A DNA stretch of 64,000 bases from contig JAKUDP010000006.1 of NCBI GenBank assembly GCA_022570795.1, forward strand, positions 2,294,001 through 2,358,000, written 5' to 3'. A program made the position numbers and the translations under genes. Within the stretch, counting starts at the first letter, position 1; the number at the start of each line of letters is the position of its first letter. The notes under the pieces were generated by a model. The model ran no database searches, was not told the origin of the DNA, and saw only the letters and a list, made by a program, of their open reading frames with translations. This document shows positions 1 through 10,142 of the stretch, one piece after another. This DNA is from Sphaerulina vaccinii. Lineage: Eukaryota > Ascomycota > Dothideomycetes > Mycosphaerellales > Mycosphaerellaceae.

Positions 1-61
1 CGAAGACTCAGCTACCGTCCTCCGAACTACCATTTGCCCTCCAAGGAAAGCAACACTCACT

Positions 62-523
62 ATGACTAACATGATCAACGACGATTATGAGACACTTGTG
101 GGCTGGTGTCACACCCTCGAATTTGAAAGCTTCCGTCCACGTTCTCGTGACATCACTTATCTCCAAGACGATCGATTCGACGTCCGCATGCTCCGAGACG
201 CTCTGACGACTGTAGTAAGCCAGTACTACAGGCTTCAGAACGCCCTCGGCAGCTTGAAATGGAGGTGCCGAGAAGCTGGATTTGATGTCAATGCTGTGGG
301 CGTTTGCCTCCCTTCAGACGTGACCACTAAGGATTCATTGGCAAGGGATGTTGAGCAGACACGGCAGAGCCTGGTCCACGCGACGAGGAGTCTGGATGGA
401 ATGAAGCTGCAGGTCAAGAAATGTGAAGCTTGGCTGAACGTGAAGCGAACAAGTGTCAGGTTGACCGGGCTCTCCAGCAGCATTGGGCACTTCTCAGAAG
501 CATCGAGCTACTTCCGAAAATAG
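62..523 (+). CDS. Hypothetical protein, probable coiled coil
   Basis: A 153-residue open frame starts at ATG 62 and ends at a TAA. I do not recognise the family. The middle and C-terminal parts are rich in charged and leucine-type residues (around residues 50-130), consistent with a helical or coiled-coil protein, and there is no signal peptide or membrane segment. It lies tail-to-tail with the minus-strand gene ending at 614. The left window edge is only 61 bases upstream, so an upstream exon cannot be excluded. The call rests on length and composition only. Confidence 0.35.
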   Translation: MTNMINDDYETLVGWCHTLEFESFRPRSRDITYLQDDRFDVRMLRDALTTVVSQYYRLQNALGSLKWRCREAGFDVNAVGVCLPSDVTTKDSLARDVEQTRQSLVHATRSLDGMKLQVKKCEAWLNVKRTSVRLTGLSSSIGHFSEASSYFRK

Positions 524-613
524 GTTATCTCTCTAATAGAATCGCCGTCCGTGGCATTACGATCAAAGACATGCCAGAGAACACTCTAGCTCCTCAATCC
601 AGAGATTCATCAC

Positions 614-1045
614 TCAAACCTGTTTCTCGGCTGAGGTAGTCTTCTCCACTTCTTTCACCCTCTCACAGATCTTGCGGGTATCCTGCTTCACAGCGATAGC
701 TTCCTCGATGACTGCAGCTGTGTACATCTTCTGCTGTGTGCTATTGATCTTTCCCACCTCACTTAGTCGCAAAGTAATGATCTCCTGTCCTTCACGATGA
801 CGAAGGCTCTGCACTTCTCCTGGCTTCAGGGCCTGTAGTGCCTTGGCTGGCTCTCCTTGTTCTTGGTGTTCGGTCTTGAGCTCGTCAAGTGCATAGGAGA
901 CGGCACGTCCGGCAAATTTGTCTGGGATGTCTTTGACTGTGAGGAAGCAAAGCGTTTCGTCTTTGATGGACGTCTTCAGACGGTTTTCGAGCTGGTTCCA
1001 CTCGAAATCTTGCTCTATGTCCGACATTGAGGGGCTGTCAGCCAT
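614..1045 (-). CDS. Hypothetical protein, paralogue A of a tandem pair
   Basis: A 143-residue protein that starts MADSPSMSDIEQD. It aligns over nearly its whole length with the gene at 1430-2014: both have a SDIE...DWNQL/EWNQL start, a L(K/D)...I(K/R)(D/E)E segment, a VSYALDEL/IEFVLGRL helix, an ALKPGEVQSL/ELRPEEVSSL motif followed by RHRE/HHDDE, and a C-terminal helix EAIAVKQDTRKICERVKEVE / EAVAVQKDIRTVRDRVEELE. I recognise no named domain. The pattern suggests a mostly helical soluble protein with a C-terminal coiled coil. The pair most likely arose by tandem duplication followed by strong divergence. The function is unknown. Confidence 0.5.
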   Translation of the reverse strand: MADSPSMSDIEQDFEWNQLENRLKTSIKDETLCFLTVKDIPDKFAGRAVSYALDELKTEHQEQGEPAKALQALKPGEVQSLRHREGQEIITLRLSEVGKINSTQQKMYTAAVIEEAIAVKQDTRKICERVKEVEKTTSAEKQV

Positions 1046-1429
1046 TCTGCCTCAATGAATCTGTGATCTGAGGACTGATCAGAATGAGACCGCTCTGCTA
1101 TCATTTGTACACAAGTCCATCCATTGTTTGCAGTGCGCTTGACAAACAATCAAACCAGTCAGACCACGGCTGCTTATTGGCTCCATCTCGAACATTCTCG
1201 ATCTGATCTGTCCACCACAAGTGATCTTGGCGCACCTTGCACCACTTCTCGTGGCAGCCTCGAGAATCTGGGCACCGAGGCTAGGAATGCTGAAGATGGA
1301 AACAGGTTCTGAGAAGTCAGAGTCGAGACGCTTGAGACTTTCTATCATGACAGTGAGCACGATCCAAGCCTCTCGTCCACCCATCGACCGCCACGCCAAT
1401 TTGGTTGCACACAGCTTCCGCCGCAACGA

Positions 1430-2014
1430 TTACTCTGCTCCAGAGTCGCCAGTGTGATCATTACCGACTTCAGGCACAGGTCCAACTGTGTTCAATCCTA
1501 GCAAGTCAAATGGATGTCTGAACTGAATGCCACGTGCCTCAATCACCTCCTCCAGCTCTTCCACCCTGTCACGAACTGTCCGAATGTCTTTCTGAACAGC
1601 AACAGCTTCCTTGACGATCTTGATAGCATAGGCTTTCAACTGATCAACATTGAGCCTACCGAAGTTGCTACCACGCAACAACATCATCTTTCCGCCCTCG
1701 TCATCATGGTGTAGTAGACTTGATACTTCCTCTGGCCTCAGCTCCTGCAGCCTCCAGACATGTGGTTTGAGCTCCTCAGGCTTCTCCTCTAAGCGGCCAA
1801 GCACGAATTCGATTGCCTGTTTTGCGAAGTTGTCTGAGATGATGACCGTCAATAGAAGGACGATTTCTTCTCTGATACATTTATCCAGCCGAAGTTGAAG
1901 CTGATTCCAGTCATGGACATGCTCGATATCTGAGATTGATACAGTCGTAGCCTCGGAAGACGATGGACTGGGCTCCTTTTCCGCGGAGTCTGCTTCGGAC
2001 CTAGCGGTAGCCAT
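1430..2014 (-). CDS. Hypothetical protein, paralogue B of a tandem pair
   Basis: The open frame extends up to 2131, but the ATG at 2014 (MATARSEADS) is preferred because it matches the N-terminus of the neighbouring paralogue; the extra upstream residues resemble nothing. The protein is about 194 residues: a Ser/Glu-rich N-terminus, then the conserved helical core shared with the 614-1045 gene, then a C-terminal tail absent from that copy (residues after EARGIQF). Both copies lie on the same strand, 384 bases apart. The family is not recognised. A role in a small multimeric helical assembly is possible but is only inference. Confidence 0.5.
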   Translation of the reverse strand: MATARSEADSAEKEPSPSSSEATTVSISDIEHVHDWNQLQLRLDKCIREEIVLLLTVIISDNFAKQAIEFVLGRLEEKPEELKPHVWRLQELRPEEVSSLLHHDDEGGKMMLLRGSNFGRLNVDQLKAYAIKIVKEAVAVQKDIRTVRDRVEELEEVIEARGIQFRHPFDLLGLNTVGPVPEVGNDHTGDSGAE

Positions 2015-4480
2015 CTGCTTCTGCCAGAGTTGTTTAACGTGACAAGCAGAAGATGTAAGTACGTGTGTATGACCGTAGGTCATCCTCCCATAGTACGGTT
2101 GACAAACATCCCAGCATGCAAGACCGGCCACTTAAAGACATCGCTTGCTACTAGATGCTCTGGTAAGTTCGATCCGCCAATAGTAATCTTGCCTCACCTC
2201 ATGTCACTTCTCCAAGTCGACCCGACCACCAAAGCTTCGAGATCGAAGGTAGTCCAGGACTTGAGCACTCAGAGTCATTCGGAGAGCTTAGTGGACCCTG
2301 ACCTCGAAGTCAGGCCTATAAAGCTTCGTTTGCGACCTTTCAGACCACATCCTTTCGACACCGCCGCAATGGCCGGGTGGCCCCCATCCTGTCACCTATG
2401 GTCCTTTCGCTTCCATCGGGAGCAAGGACATCCCATCTGACCGCCGCCGGCAGGAAAATCTCCCAAGTGACATTGTCTTACCTGCAGAGGTCCCTCTGCA
2501 GACTCGACGACCTAGGTACCGAGGGTAGAGAGACTGAAAGAGATGCGCGGATCCGAGGAAGTGGAAGCTACGATATCTGAAGACAACTAGCAGGGCTTCT
2601 GAGAGATGCTGCCTCACATACTCGTTCTCGGAGGAAACTCGAACATCCAAGCTAGCACAGTCTAAGACGGCAAAGATGACTATGCGGAGAGCCCACGCGT
2701 TGTGCTAGTTTCTGGTGGACCTTGGTAGACGACCAGCTGCTTGTCGTGTGCTGAATGTGATCCTGTGATCCAAGCCGGTGGTGATGCTGTGATTCCGCAG
2801 TTATCAATCCCATGCGCCTCGTTGTAGGTCTCTGCTAGGGTCACATCTGAAATTGCTACACATGATCGTTCTCTGACCAGACTCGAGATCTGAGCTGCCG
2901 GAGCTGAGCTCGAAGTCAGCCCAAGTTTTGCTGCCAGTTCTCAGAGAACGCATGCGGCTTGCCAGTTCTGGGCGCTAATGGTCAGCCGCCTGTCGTATGC
3001 TGAATGTGAACCTGTAAGCCAGGCTCCGTGGAGATGCTGCGAGTCCGCAGATATGCCAGCGCGTCGTGTGATGGGCATAGTCCTGTAGGCCAGGCCGCGG
3101 GGCGATGCCGTCGTCTCGACCATGCACGATATAGCTCTGTGGAAGCGTCCCTCTTGGAGTGACTGTCAACTACAGTGCCTTGAAGTCATCTCATACGCCG
3201 AGAGCGCCGATGAGATGAAGCAGGAAGCCCGGCGCAAGTTCTCCGTCTTGTCTCCTGCCCCTCTTGATTGTCCCAACGCGTAGCGCACGGCGATTGTGTC
3301 CATCTGTAGTGATTGTTGACTTCATCGTTGTTGGGCATTCCGCGATCGAGCTGGCCTGAGAGGTCTTGTACGGTCCGGACTACCACTCTAGAGCCACGAT
3401 AATGCTGTTATCATTGTTGCTTCTGGACGTGAGAGCTCGTAGCCCAGGAGTGCTCTCCGTCCTCTCGCCGGAAATCCAAGTGTAGCAGGTGTTAGCTCCG
3501 CAAGCGTGGTGGTTTCTGAAGATCGGAGACCGAGTTCCGATTACTCTTCAGGCGTCCGCCCTGGAGATCCCACCCTCTTTCTTTTAATCGCCGCCACAGA
3601 GCCATAGTACATTGTATTACTAGAATAAGAACTCCAGACACCAGTCCCTAGATACAGAGTCCATCTGTTCCATGAACACCGCACCACCTATTTGTAGTAT
3701 TGGCAGAAGCCGGGTTATCGTGAGGATTGCCCATTTTCGTACATGTTTGGTGCAGGTTTCGTGATGTGAATTTGGACCGCGTTGATGATAGTCGAATGCG
3801 AGACGCGTGGGTAGACGAATGTGGTCGTGTTTGAGATTATGTGTCCAGAGTCGTCGTGATATAGATAAACACAAACGAAACTTCAATCAAGTAGCAACAG
3901 AAGAGTAGGAAGCCAGTAGCTGCCAGGGAAGGAGCGCCTAAGACGGAGGCATGCGTGATTTGCGCGCCGCTGTTTGGTGTCGAAATGCCCAGTGTAGACC
4001 GGCCTTTGATATTTCATCTCAAGGCGAGAGTTGAGTAGGTTGGGACTTCGGATGTGCAGTGCTCTGTCCAGGACTAGAGAAGCTCCGCCAAAAGCTGGGT
4101 GTTAGCTCCTTCATTTGGAAATCCTGCTCCTTGTTCTCCGGATACAGTTTCAGTCCTGGTTGCGCACTGGTGGTGATTTCGTTGGCGTGAATACGTTGTG
4201 AAGCGGGAGAGGATGGGTTTGGTGTCGAGGATTCACCTCTACCACAGCAGCTCTATCTCCGGCTCTCCGGGAAGCGACTCGAAGGGTTTTTCTGGATCGG
4301 ATGCGATCTCAGCAGCATAGATTCCCGGAGATTGGTCGAAGAAGAACAGTGAAGTGTGGCAAAAGCCCGAAGTGTACAGTTCTCATTTCATTCATTCAAT
4401 CGTAAGCTATCATCACTTCATGTTCCATCTCCATTTTCCAACTAATGCAACAATCTTACAACGTCCTTCCTCCAAGCAGC
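2015..4480. other. Gene-poor stretch
   Basis: About 2.5 kb without a convincing gene; the open frames present are short and lack domain-like composition. It holds the degenerate repeat described separately at 2731-3120. The phrase GTGTTAGCTCC occurs twice (near 3490 and 4101). I see no transposon ends or tRNA here. Confidence 0.5.
2731..3120. repeat. Degenerate repeat, three copies of about 60-75 bp
   Basis: Copies lie near 2731-2803, 2980-3053 and 3056-3120. Copies 1 and 2 share a TGTCGT(G/A)TGCTGAATGTGA start, then CCTGT(G/A)A, an AAGCC/AGGCT block, GGTGATGCTGTGA/GGAGATGCTGCGA and TCCGCAG. Copy 3 keeps GTCGTGTG..G..CATAGTCCTGTAGGCCAGGC. Read on the minus strand the copies give similar short peptides around AWLTGSHSA / AWITGSHSA. 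They may be a decayed coding repeat or a non-coding module; no intact frame spans them. Confidence 0.45.
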
Positions 4481-5833
4481 TCAGTTACCAGTATACTGAT
4501 CCAACAGTACAGGCAAGTTCTGAAGTATGGCCATCTCCCTTTTAATCCTACGACGTTTAGCACTCTGACTCTCGCCCTCGAGTCTTGATTTGTCAATTAC
4601 CTGGACCGGATCCACGGGAGCATGGCTGTCGAGAGCGTCTCGAATCTTCTCGACGGTGAGGGACCATCTCTGCGTCTGACCTCCGCGATTCGAGTCCGGG
4701 AGGAGAGAATTCATCTCCTGGGAGATGGGTGAAGGAGCGAGATCCATCTCTGATTGAGCGGAATGTGACAGACTCGGCATGCGTGTAACTTCAGCAGTGG
4801 GGTCATTCTCGAGGATCGGAGATGTGAAGCTGTCATTTTCCCATCCATTTCCCCCACCACTTCCCTCCTCACTTCCCATGACAGAATCCTGATAGTCTGG
4901 ACCAGCTCTTGCAGCAGCCATGTCTTGCTTCTCTCTCTGCTTGGCGAGAAGCTGCTCCTTAACGTCTTTGAGAGCATTGATGAGGTTCTGCGAATGTGCA
5001 TGCGAGCCATGTGCTCGCGAGTTGATCTTACCAATCTCGACGATGGTCTTCGCAAGCACATTCGCCTCTGGTTCAGGCATAGTGGAGACGATTCTGGTGA
5101 GAGTCTGTATCTCCTGCTCGGTAACGTGGATGCTGAAGGAGGCGGGCATATCGGGGATGTATGTCGTAGGCGTGAGAGGTTCGTCCATCACCACCACATC
5201 TGGTCTGCGCACCTTTGGCTTCTTGACCTTCTTTTCTCTCTTGTTCAAGGAGGGAAAGAGGTAGTGACCATCCGTCGGTCTGTTCTTGAGACTGCGTTCC
5301 TGGTCTAGAGTCCGCAGCTTCTTACGCGGCTTGACTTTCTCGGGCTCATCCCGAACATCCTCCTCTCTTGCTCTCTTCGTCTTTTTGGTCGGTCTCGGAG
5401 CTGCCTTCTCTCTCATCAAATGCTGTGACTGCTCCACCACTGTTGATGCCACTGACTCGCGCGGCTTCGACTTGAGGCTGGGCAAACGCATGGCAGGCTT
5501 GGCAGAGGCTGGCGTCTCACTCTTGTGTCGAGAGACGGGAGGTGCACTCGACTTCTTTGATAACCTTAAGGCCCTTAAGGCGTTCCGGCGATCAGCTTCC
5601 GCGTCAATCCATTCCTGCGGCGTGTTCTCGTCGATGGCGTAAGATGCGCCGCGCCATGTGTAGAAGCCCAAGTCCTTCTTTTCCGTCTTCTCGACTTGCT
5701 TACGAACTAACGTGTCCTTGCCATCGATGAGCAGTTCTTTCGCCCACTTGGGAGCTTCGCCAGTCTCTTCGTCGATCGGGATGCTGAAGTCGTCCTCTTC
5801 GGGTACAGCGCCCTGAGAATGGCGCGTCCTCAT
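4481..5833 (-). CDS. Hypothetical lysine/arginine-rich protein, likely nuclear
   Basis: The frame is open from 6130, but the upstream part (Cys/Trp-rich, non-conserved look) is probably 5' leader. The ATG at 5833 (MRTRHSQGAVPEEDD) gives about 450 residues. An acidic N-terminus leads into an aromatic block (GFYTWRGASYAIDE, about residues 55-68). Several basic clusters that could be nuclear localisation signals follow (KKTKRAREE, KVKPRKKLR, KREKKVKKPKVRR, residues about 130-225). Next come a predicted helical segment (about 245-320) and a C-terminal basic helix with SAKRRRIKREMA. I recognise no catalytic motif. A chromatin- or nucleic-acid-associated role is inference from composition alone. 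It is divergent from the HET gene at 6439. Confidence 0.6.
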   Translation of the reverse strand: MRTRHSQGAVPEEDDFSIPIDEETGEAPKWAKELLIDGKDTLVRKQVEKTEKKDLGFYTWRGASYAIDENTPQEWIDAEADRRNALRALRLSKKSSAPPVSRHKSETPASAKPAMRLPSLKSKPRESVASTVVEQSQHLMREKAAPRPTKKTKRAREEDVRDEPEKVKPRKKLRTLDQERSLKNRPTDGHYLFPSLNKREKKVKKPKVRRPDVVVMDEPLTPTTYIPDMPASFSIHVTEQEIQTLTRIVSTMPEPEANVLAKTIVEIGKINSRAHGSHAHSQNLINALKDVKEQLLAKQREKQDMAAARAGPDYQDSVMGSEEGSGGGNGWENDSFTSPILENDPTAEVTRMPSLSHSAQSEMDLAPSPISQEMNSLLPDSNRGGQTQRWSLTVEKIRDALDSHAPVDPVQVIDKSRLEGESQSAKRRRIKREMAILQNLPVLLDQYTGN

Positions 5834-6132
5834 CGTTGCTAACTCCTGCGCGTGTCTCGTGTTTGCTGGAGGGAAGATGTTGCTGATGACCTGCGCTGGT
5901 TGGCGATGTTTCTGTACAGTTTCGTGTATGTCTCGATCTCCAAGTCCAAGACAGGCCAAACAGCAAGAAAAGGTCCAAAAGCGAATGTGATGTTGAAAGT
6001 AAGAGAGTGTTGCCTGACACTCCATGTGAGAAGTGGTGTGTGTTTGAGGAATACGAAATAGAAACAGCCCCCACAAGCAAGCGCACAGACGGCCAGCCAC
6101 GAGCGACAATCGAACTCTATTCGACCACAAGC

Positions 6133-6146
6133 TTAGGGTTAGGGTT
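6133..6146 (+). promoter_or_regulatory. Short interstitial telomeric repeat (telobox)
   Basis: Two tandem TTAGGG units followed by TT lie between the divergent starts of the 4481-5833 gene and the HET gene at 6439. Such boxes in fungal promoters are known binding sites for Tbf1/Teb1-type telobox proteins; that role here is inference. The box also falls inside an open frame upstream of the HET start, which is one reason to place the HET start downstream at 6439. Confidence 0.4.
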
Positions 6147-6438
6147 CATAACACCTCCTATTGTTTCCAATGCAACTCTTGCTTCCAGGCCAATCGCACC
6201 GGGTCAGCAGTCTCAGTCTGCCTTACTGACGAGTTGCAGGATAGCAGCAAGATATGGGCGGTACGCTGGATTGGAAGCACCTTCAGAGGTAAACGAACAT
6301 GTCCCTAATTCCTTGTACGCACACATCGACGTAAGGAGGGCCGTCGATCCTGGTTCAGCGTTAAGCGCGATTGCTGTGCGCTTCGAGATCACGCTCACAA
6401 GTCCCGAAGGTAGGCCTCAGCGCCTCAGTCCTACAGCC

Positions 6439-8037
6439 ATGGCCCAAGTCTGTCTGCGCGAGTGCCTTACTTCTCATCAGGCTTGTCAAGTGGCGAAGCG
6501 AAGTCCGATCAGTACTCTCTGGAAACCTTCTCGTCTCATACGCGTGTCTCATGACTTCGGCATCAGTCCTAATATGAAGCTTCACCAGGCGAGCTCGGAT
6601 GACTACGCTGATGGAATCCAGTACATCGCGCTTAGCCATAGGTGGGCCTCTACGAGCCACTTGTTACTGACCGAGTCAAATGCCAACCAGCTGCGTATTG
6701 ACATACCATGGGGTGACTTGAAAGCCTCCATTCGCGACGCTGTCAAGATAGCCATACGGCTGGATATCTGCTACATCTGGATCGATTCTCTGTGTATCGT
6801 CCAAGATGACCCTGACGATTTGACCCGCGAGATACTCCAGATGGACAAGATCTACAACTATTCAACCTTGACCATAGCCGCATCAGACGCAAACACAGAT
6901 GTGGAGGGTTGCTATCTGAACAAGACGATTCAGGTTTCCGGCTGCAAAGTGACTCTCGAGACCGACCGTCCTGGAGATCCAAGCCACTTGCTGCACAAAC
7001 TCTCGACTCCGAGCAATTTTGGCGAGGTGAATCAAACCGTCCTAGCAAAGCGTGCATGGGTCTTCCAGGAGCGTCTTCTCTCGCCACGCACATTACATTG
7101 CTGCGAGTCACAATTCTACTGGGAGTGCTATACACTTGAAGCTTCGGAGTCTCAACCCCGAGGGCCGGACGCTGAGAAGCGCTTCTACAAAACCGCTCTG
7201 AAGCGTACATTGCTTGATCAGTTGGCAGGTCTGAGCCGCGAAGATAACGAGGAAGACACCGGCCAGGCTCAAGAGGACTGGCGATTGATCGTAGAGACTT
7301 ACAGCAAAGGCCGACTGACATACATCAAGGATAAGCTACTAGCTCTGACGGGAGTCGCCATTACATGGCAAAGATTGCATCGAGACGAGTACCTCTTTGG
7401 TCACTGGCGCTCCACTCTCCTGAGCGATCTCTACTGGTATCCTGTTGATAGGGAGAAGGAGGGCCTGAACATTCGACGCATCCCATCTGAGCCCGCCGTA
7501 GCTCCTTCATGGTCATGGGCGTCCATAGAGGCCCCTGTTGCGTTCGCTCCGAACATTGGTCTCTCCGACATGCCTGTGGTCGAGAGTACATTGATTCTTA
7601 GACACATTGATCGCCCTAACAACAACTCAGCCGGCCTTAACCACCATGTCGCCCTTCATCTTTCAGGACGTCTCAGAAAGGCCACATGTGGCTCTTCTCC
7701 ACTCGCAGGGACTACGCGCACCTACCCTCTGATATCCTTCATCGATGATCAGCTCACTGCTAGAATCCAGGAAATCTCTGAGAACCATGGTTATATACGG
7801 GAGCACTCCCGCATCGTACTAGATGACGACTCCATTGGGCCTCCCCAGGAACTCTTCTGCCTTCCGCTTGTGATCGAAGCTGCGACGTATAGTCTAGACC
7901 TGGAGGTCAAAGCCTCCTGGGGTCTCGTGCTGGAGCCCATGAGTGACCGCCATGGATACTATCGAAGGATCGGCATATTTACACTGCTGCAAGAAGGCAT
8001 GTTCACGTGTGAGATGCAGGATCTTGCGCTTCTATAG
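6439..8037 (+). CDS. HET-domain (heterokaryon incompatibility-like) protein
   Basis: Intronless as read, about 532 residues from ATG 6439; the frame stays open upstream to 6007, so a longer N-terminus is possible. The HET domain (PF06985) is clear: YIALSHRWAS, then DICYIWIDSLCIVQDD, a MDKIYNYSTLTIAASDAN block and RAWVFQERLLSPRTLHCC with a following WEC. The pre-domain CLTSHQAC region and the C-terminal WSWAS segment are also typical. HET proteins mediate non-self recognition and programmed cell death at cell fusion in filamentous ascomycetes. Whether this one does is unknown, since most genomic HET genes are uncharacterised. The motifs are intact, unlike the HET gene at 14795. Confidence 0.88.
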   Translation: MAQVCLRECLTSHQACQVAKRSPISTLWKPSRLIRVSHDFGISPNMKLHQASSDDYADGIQYIALSHRWASTSHLLLTESNANQLRIDIPWGDLKASIRDAVKIAIRLDICYIWIDSLCIVQDDPDDLTREILQMDKIYNYSTLTIAASDANTDVEGCYLNKTIQVSGCKVTLETDRPGDPSHLLHKLSTPSNFGEVNQTVLAKRAWVFQERLLSPRTLHCCESQFYWECYTLEASESQPRGPDAEKRFYKTALKRTLLDQLAGLSREDNEEDTGQAQEDWRLIVETYSKGRLTYIKDKLLALTGVAITWQRLHRDEYLFGHWRSTLLSDLYWYPVDREKEGLNIRRIPSEPAVAPSWSWASIEAPVAFAPNIGLSDMPVVESTLILRHIDRPNNNSAGLNHHVALHLSGRLRKATCGSSPLAGTTRTYPLISFIDDQLTARIQEISENHGYIREHSRIVLDDDSIGPPQELFCLPLVIEAATYSLDLEVKASWGLVLEPMSDRHGYYRRIGIFTLLQEGMFTCEMQDLALL

Positions 8038-8569
8038 TTGTTCTCTTCTCGAAGAGCTACGGACTCGACACTTGAAGCATCGTCGAAACGTGATGTGGCG
8101 AGCTGATGCTGCTCAATTTGCCTGGATCGATGCTCAGACACCAATGCCTCGCAGCCAACATTATCGTGTCTGATCTAGATCTCCAGGCTCATACTGGACT
8201 TACCTCGATATCACCTGCTTGGGTAAGAGCTCGGTTCCACATGTCGGCTGGTCTACGTGGAGTAAGTCTTGCACCTTCTCCGTGGCTAGACATATCTTGT
8301 ATCTGGTCTGTGGCATTGTACAACTATAACAATGCCATTTGGTCATTTGTGCACTCCAGCTCCTGGGAGTTGGGCTATTGGCCACTCACACGATAGTGGG
8401 CCCGGCATAGTGCAGTAGCTCGGCAGTACATGCTCGAAGTCGCATCTGTAGCACATGCAGCTTGCAGTAGGTACACAGGCGAGCTCAGCTCTCATACCAC
8501 CGGCACAATGCCTTCCCATCACCATGGACTCCCGACTGCATCTCACCTCTACCACGATACAGCACCATA
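8038..8569. other. Intergenic region
   Basis: Intergenic DNA between the HET gene and the HD-domain gene. I see no gene, repeat or RNA; the short open frames look random. Confidence 0.5.
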
Positions 8570-9353
8570 ATGGCCTCGACAACCCTGCCTACAAGAGTCC
8601 TCTGCGGCGTCACAGTACCCAACACTCCACTCATCGATGCAGCACTGGCTTTTGCAAAGACAGTGTCAACAGACTACACCTACAACCACATTGTCCGATC
8701 ATTCCTCCTAGGCTTCATCGTAGCTGACAAGCTCCCACATACTCAAGACCGTGACCGCGAAGCTCATGCCATCGCTGCCATTCTTCACGACACGGGCTTT
8801 CCGATTGGCCATCCACCGCACAGTGAAGTGCTTAGCAATGATAAGAGGTTCGAAGTCGATGGTGCACATTGTGCGAGAAACTTCTTGAAGAAACATGGCA
8901 AGCCTGAAGAGTGGGACAAGCATAGGCTACAGCTAGTCTGGGATGCCATTGCTTTGCATACCATCGGCACTGTGGTATTCGAGAAAGAGCCCGAAGTACA
9001 AGCTACTGCTTATGGTATTTGGGCTGACTTCCAGGGTCCTGATCGCGTGCCTGGAGGTGTGCTGAATTGGGAGGAATATAATGCTTGCGTGAGGGTATGA
9101 TGGAGCACGTTCGACACGAGCGGCGTTCGCATGAATTGACAATGTATAGGAATACCCTCGCCTCGGCCTTATGAAAGGCCTGAGAGAGAATATGCTGCAC
9201 TTGTGCAAGACTAAGCCTGGAACAACATGTGACAATACTGTTGGCGAATGGGGCGATCGATATTTGAGTGAGGAGGAGTATGATCGTAAATCGAACTTGA
9301 CGCAGAATCTGTTGGAGACTTGTGATCTTGATGAGAGAGATCCAAATGCTTAA
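8570..9353 (+). CDS. HD-domain protein, cyanamide hydratase-related
   Basis: Two exons, 8570-9094 and 9150-9353, joined by a 55-nt intron (GTATGA donor, TTGAC branch, TATAG acceptor) in phase 0; 242 residues. The HD-type metal site is visible: an early histidine in the NHIVRSF helix, the AAILHDTGF motif (H-D pair) followed by HPPHSE, then the RFEVDGAHCARNFLKKHG segment and D-x-I-A-L-H-T. This order matches HD-domain proteins related to fungal cyanamide hydratase (Ddi2/3-like), which hydrate small nitriles at a metal centre. Exact substrate specificity cannot be read from the sequence. The C-terminal exon (LCKTKPGTTCDN) is characteristic of the fungal versions. Confidence 0.8.
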
Positions 9354-10142
9354 TACCCAGAGGCGATGAACATCCAATGATCAAAAATCGATGTCTAGAG
9401 TTTTGCTTGGCTGACTGGCTTGGCTGATTGTCTTGATGCATGATCTTGCACTTCTGCTAACGTTGATAGTGGCAAACTATGTTGCAGTATGAACCCCAGG
9501 ACATTCCCGAACATCCATCGCTCTCCCGACTCCTATCTCGCTCATGATAGCCTAGGAAGCATAAAGCCTGTGACCGTGGCGAAAGTGTGACAACCCAGGC
9601 GAGCGGCTGTGCATCCTTGGGACAGACCATATAATCTGCGATCCGTAAAAGGAGTATCTGACCGATTGGGATCAGGCCGAATGCTAACATGTGCTGGGAT
9701 TTACTCGGATCGTAGCCTTCTCGGATAGCATTCGGAGTTCTTTCGTAGTATTCTCCATTTGCTTGCGCAACTAGCTCGTTGGTCGAACGGCGATCGGAGT
9801 AGCTTCGGACTGACCACTCTTTCGGAGTGCAAACTCGCATAGTTCTCACGACAAAAACAACAGCGCAATGGCACACCCTCGTCTCCTGGCAGCATCAGCC
9901 AGTCCTGACGCACCTCCTCCTCCTCCTCCTCCTAAATTGCCAGATTGGCAAGATGGCCCCTCCTCCTGGTATAACGTCTTCCTCGATTTCTCCGTCCTTG
10001 CTGCTCTGGTTCGATACTTCGTCTTACAGACCATTCAGTGCTATGTTGGTCTCGTCGTTTATTGATTTCTTGAGTGAATGGATAGCGAGGACTTGAGAGG
10101 CAGAGTCCGAGGAGACCACGATCTGAGTAGTCCTGAGATATG
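9354..10142. other. Intergenic region with a possible small ORF
   Basis: No well-supported gene. A (CCT)n run near 9911-9936 lies inside the small reading frame listed at 9868-10065. The rest shows no repeats or RNA-like structure that I can identify. Confidence 0.45.
9868..10065 (+). CDS. Possible small membrane protein with a polyproline stretch
   Basis: A 65-residue frame: a short Ala/Ser N-terminus, seven consecutive prolines encoded by a (CCT)n run, then a tryptophan-containing linker and a hydrophobic/aromatic segment (about residues 38-65) that could span a membrane. There is no homology that I recognise and no intron signal. The microsatellite may simply have kept the frame open. Low confidence. 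Confidence 0.2.
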   Translation: MAHPRLLAASASPDAPPPPPPPKLPDWQDGPSSWYNVFLDFSVLAALVRYFVLQTIQCYVGLVVY

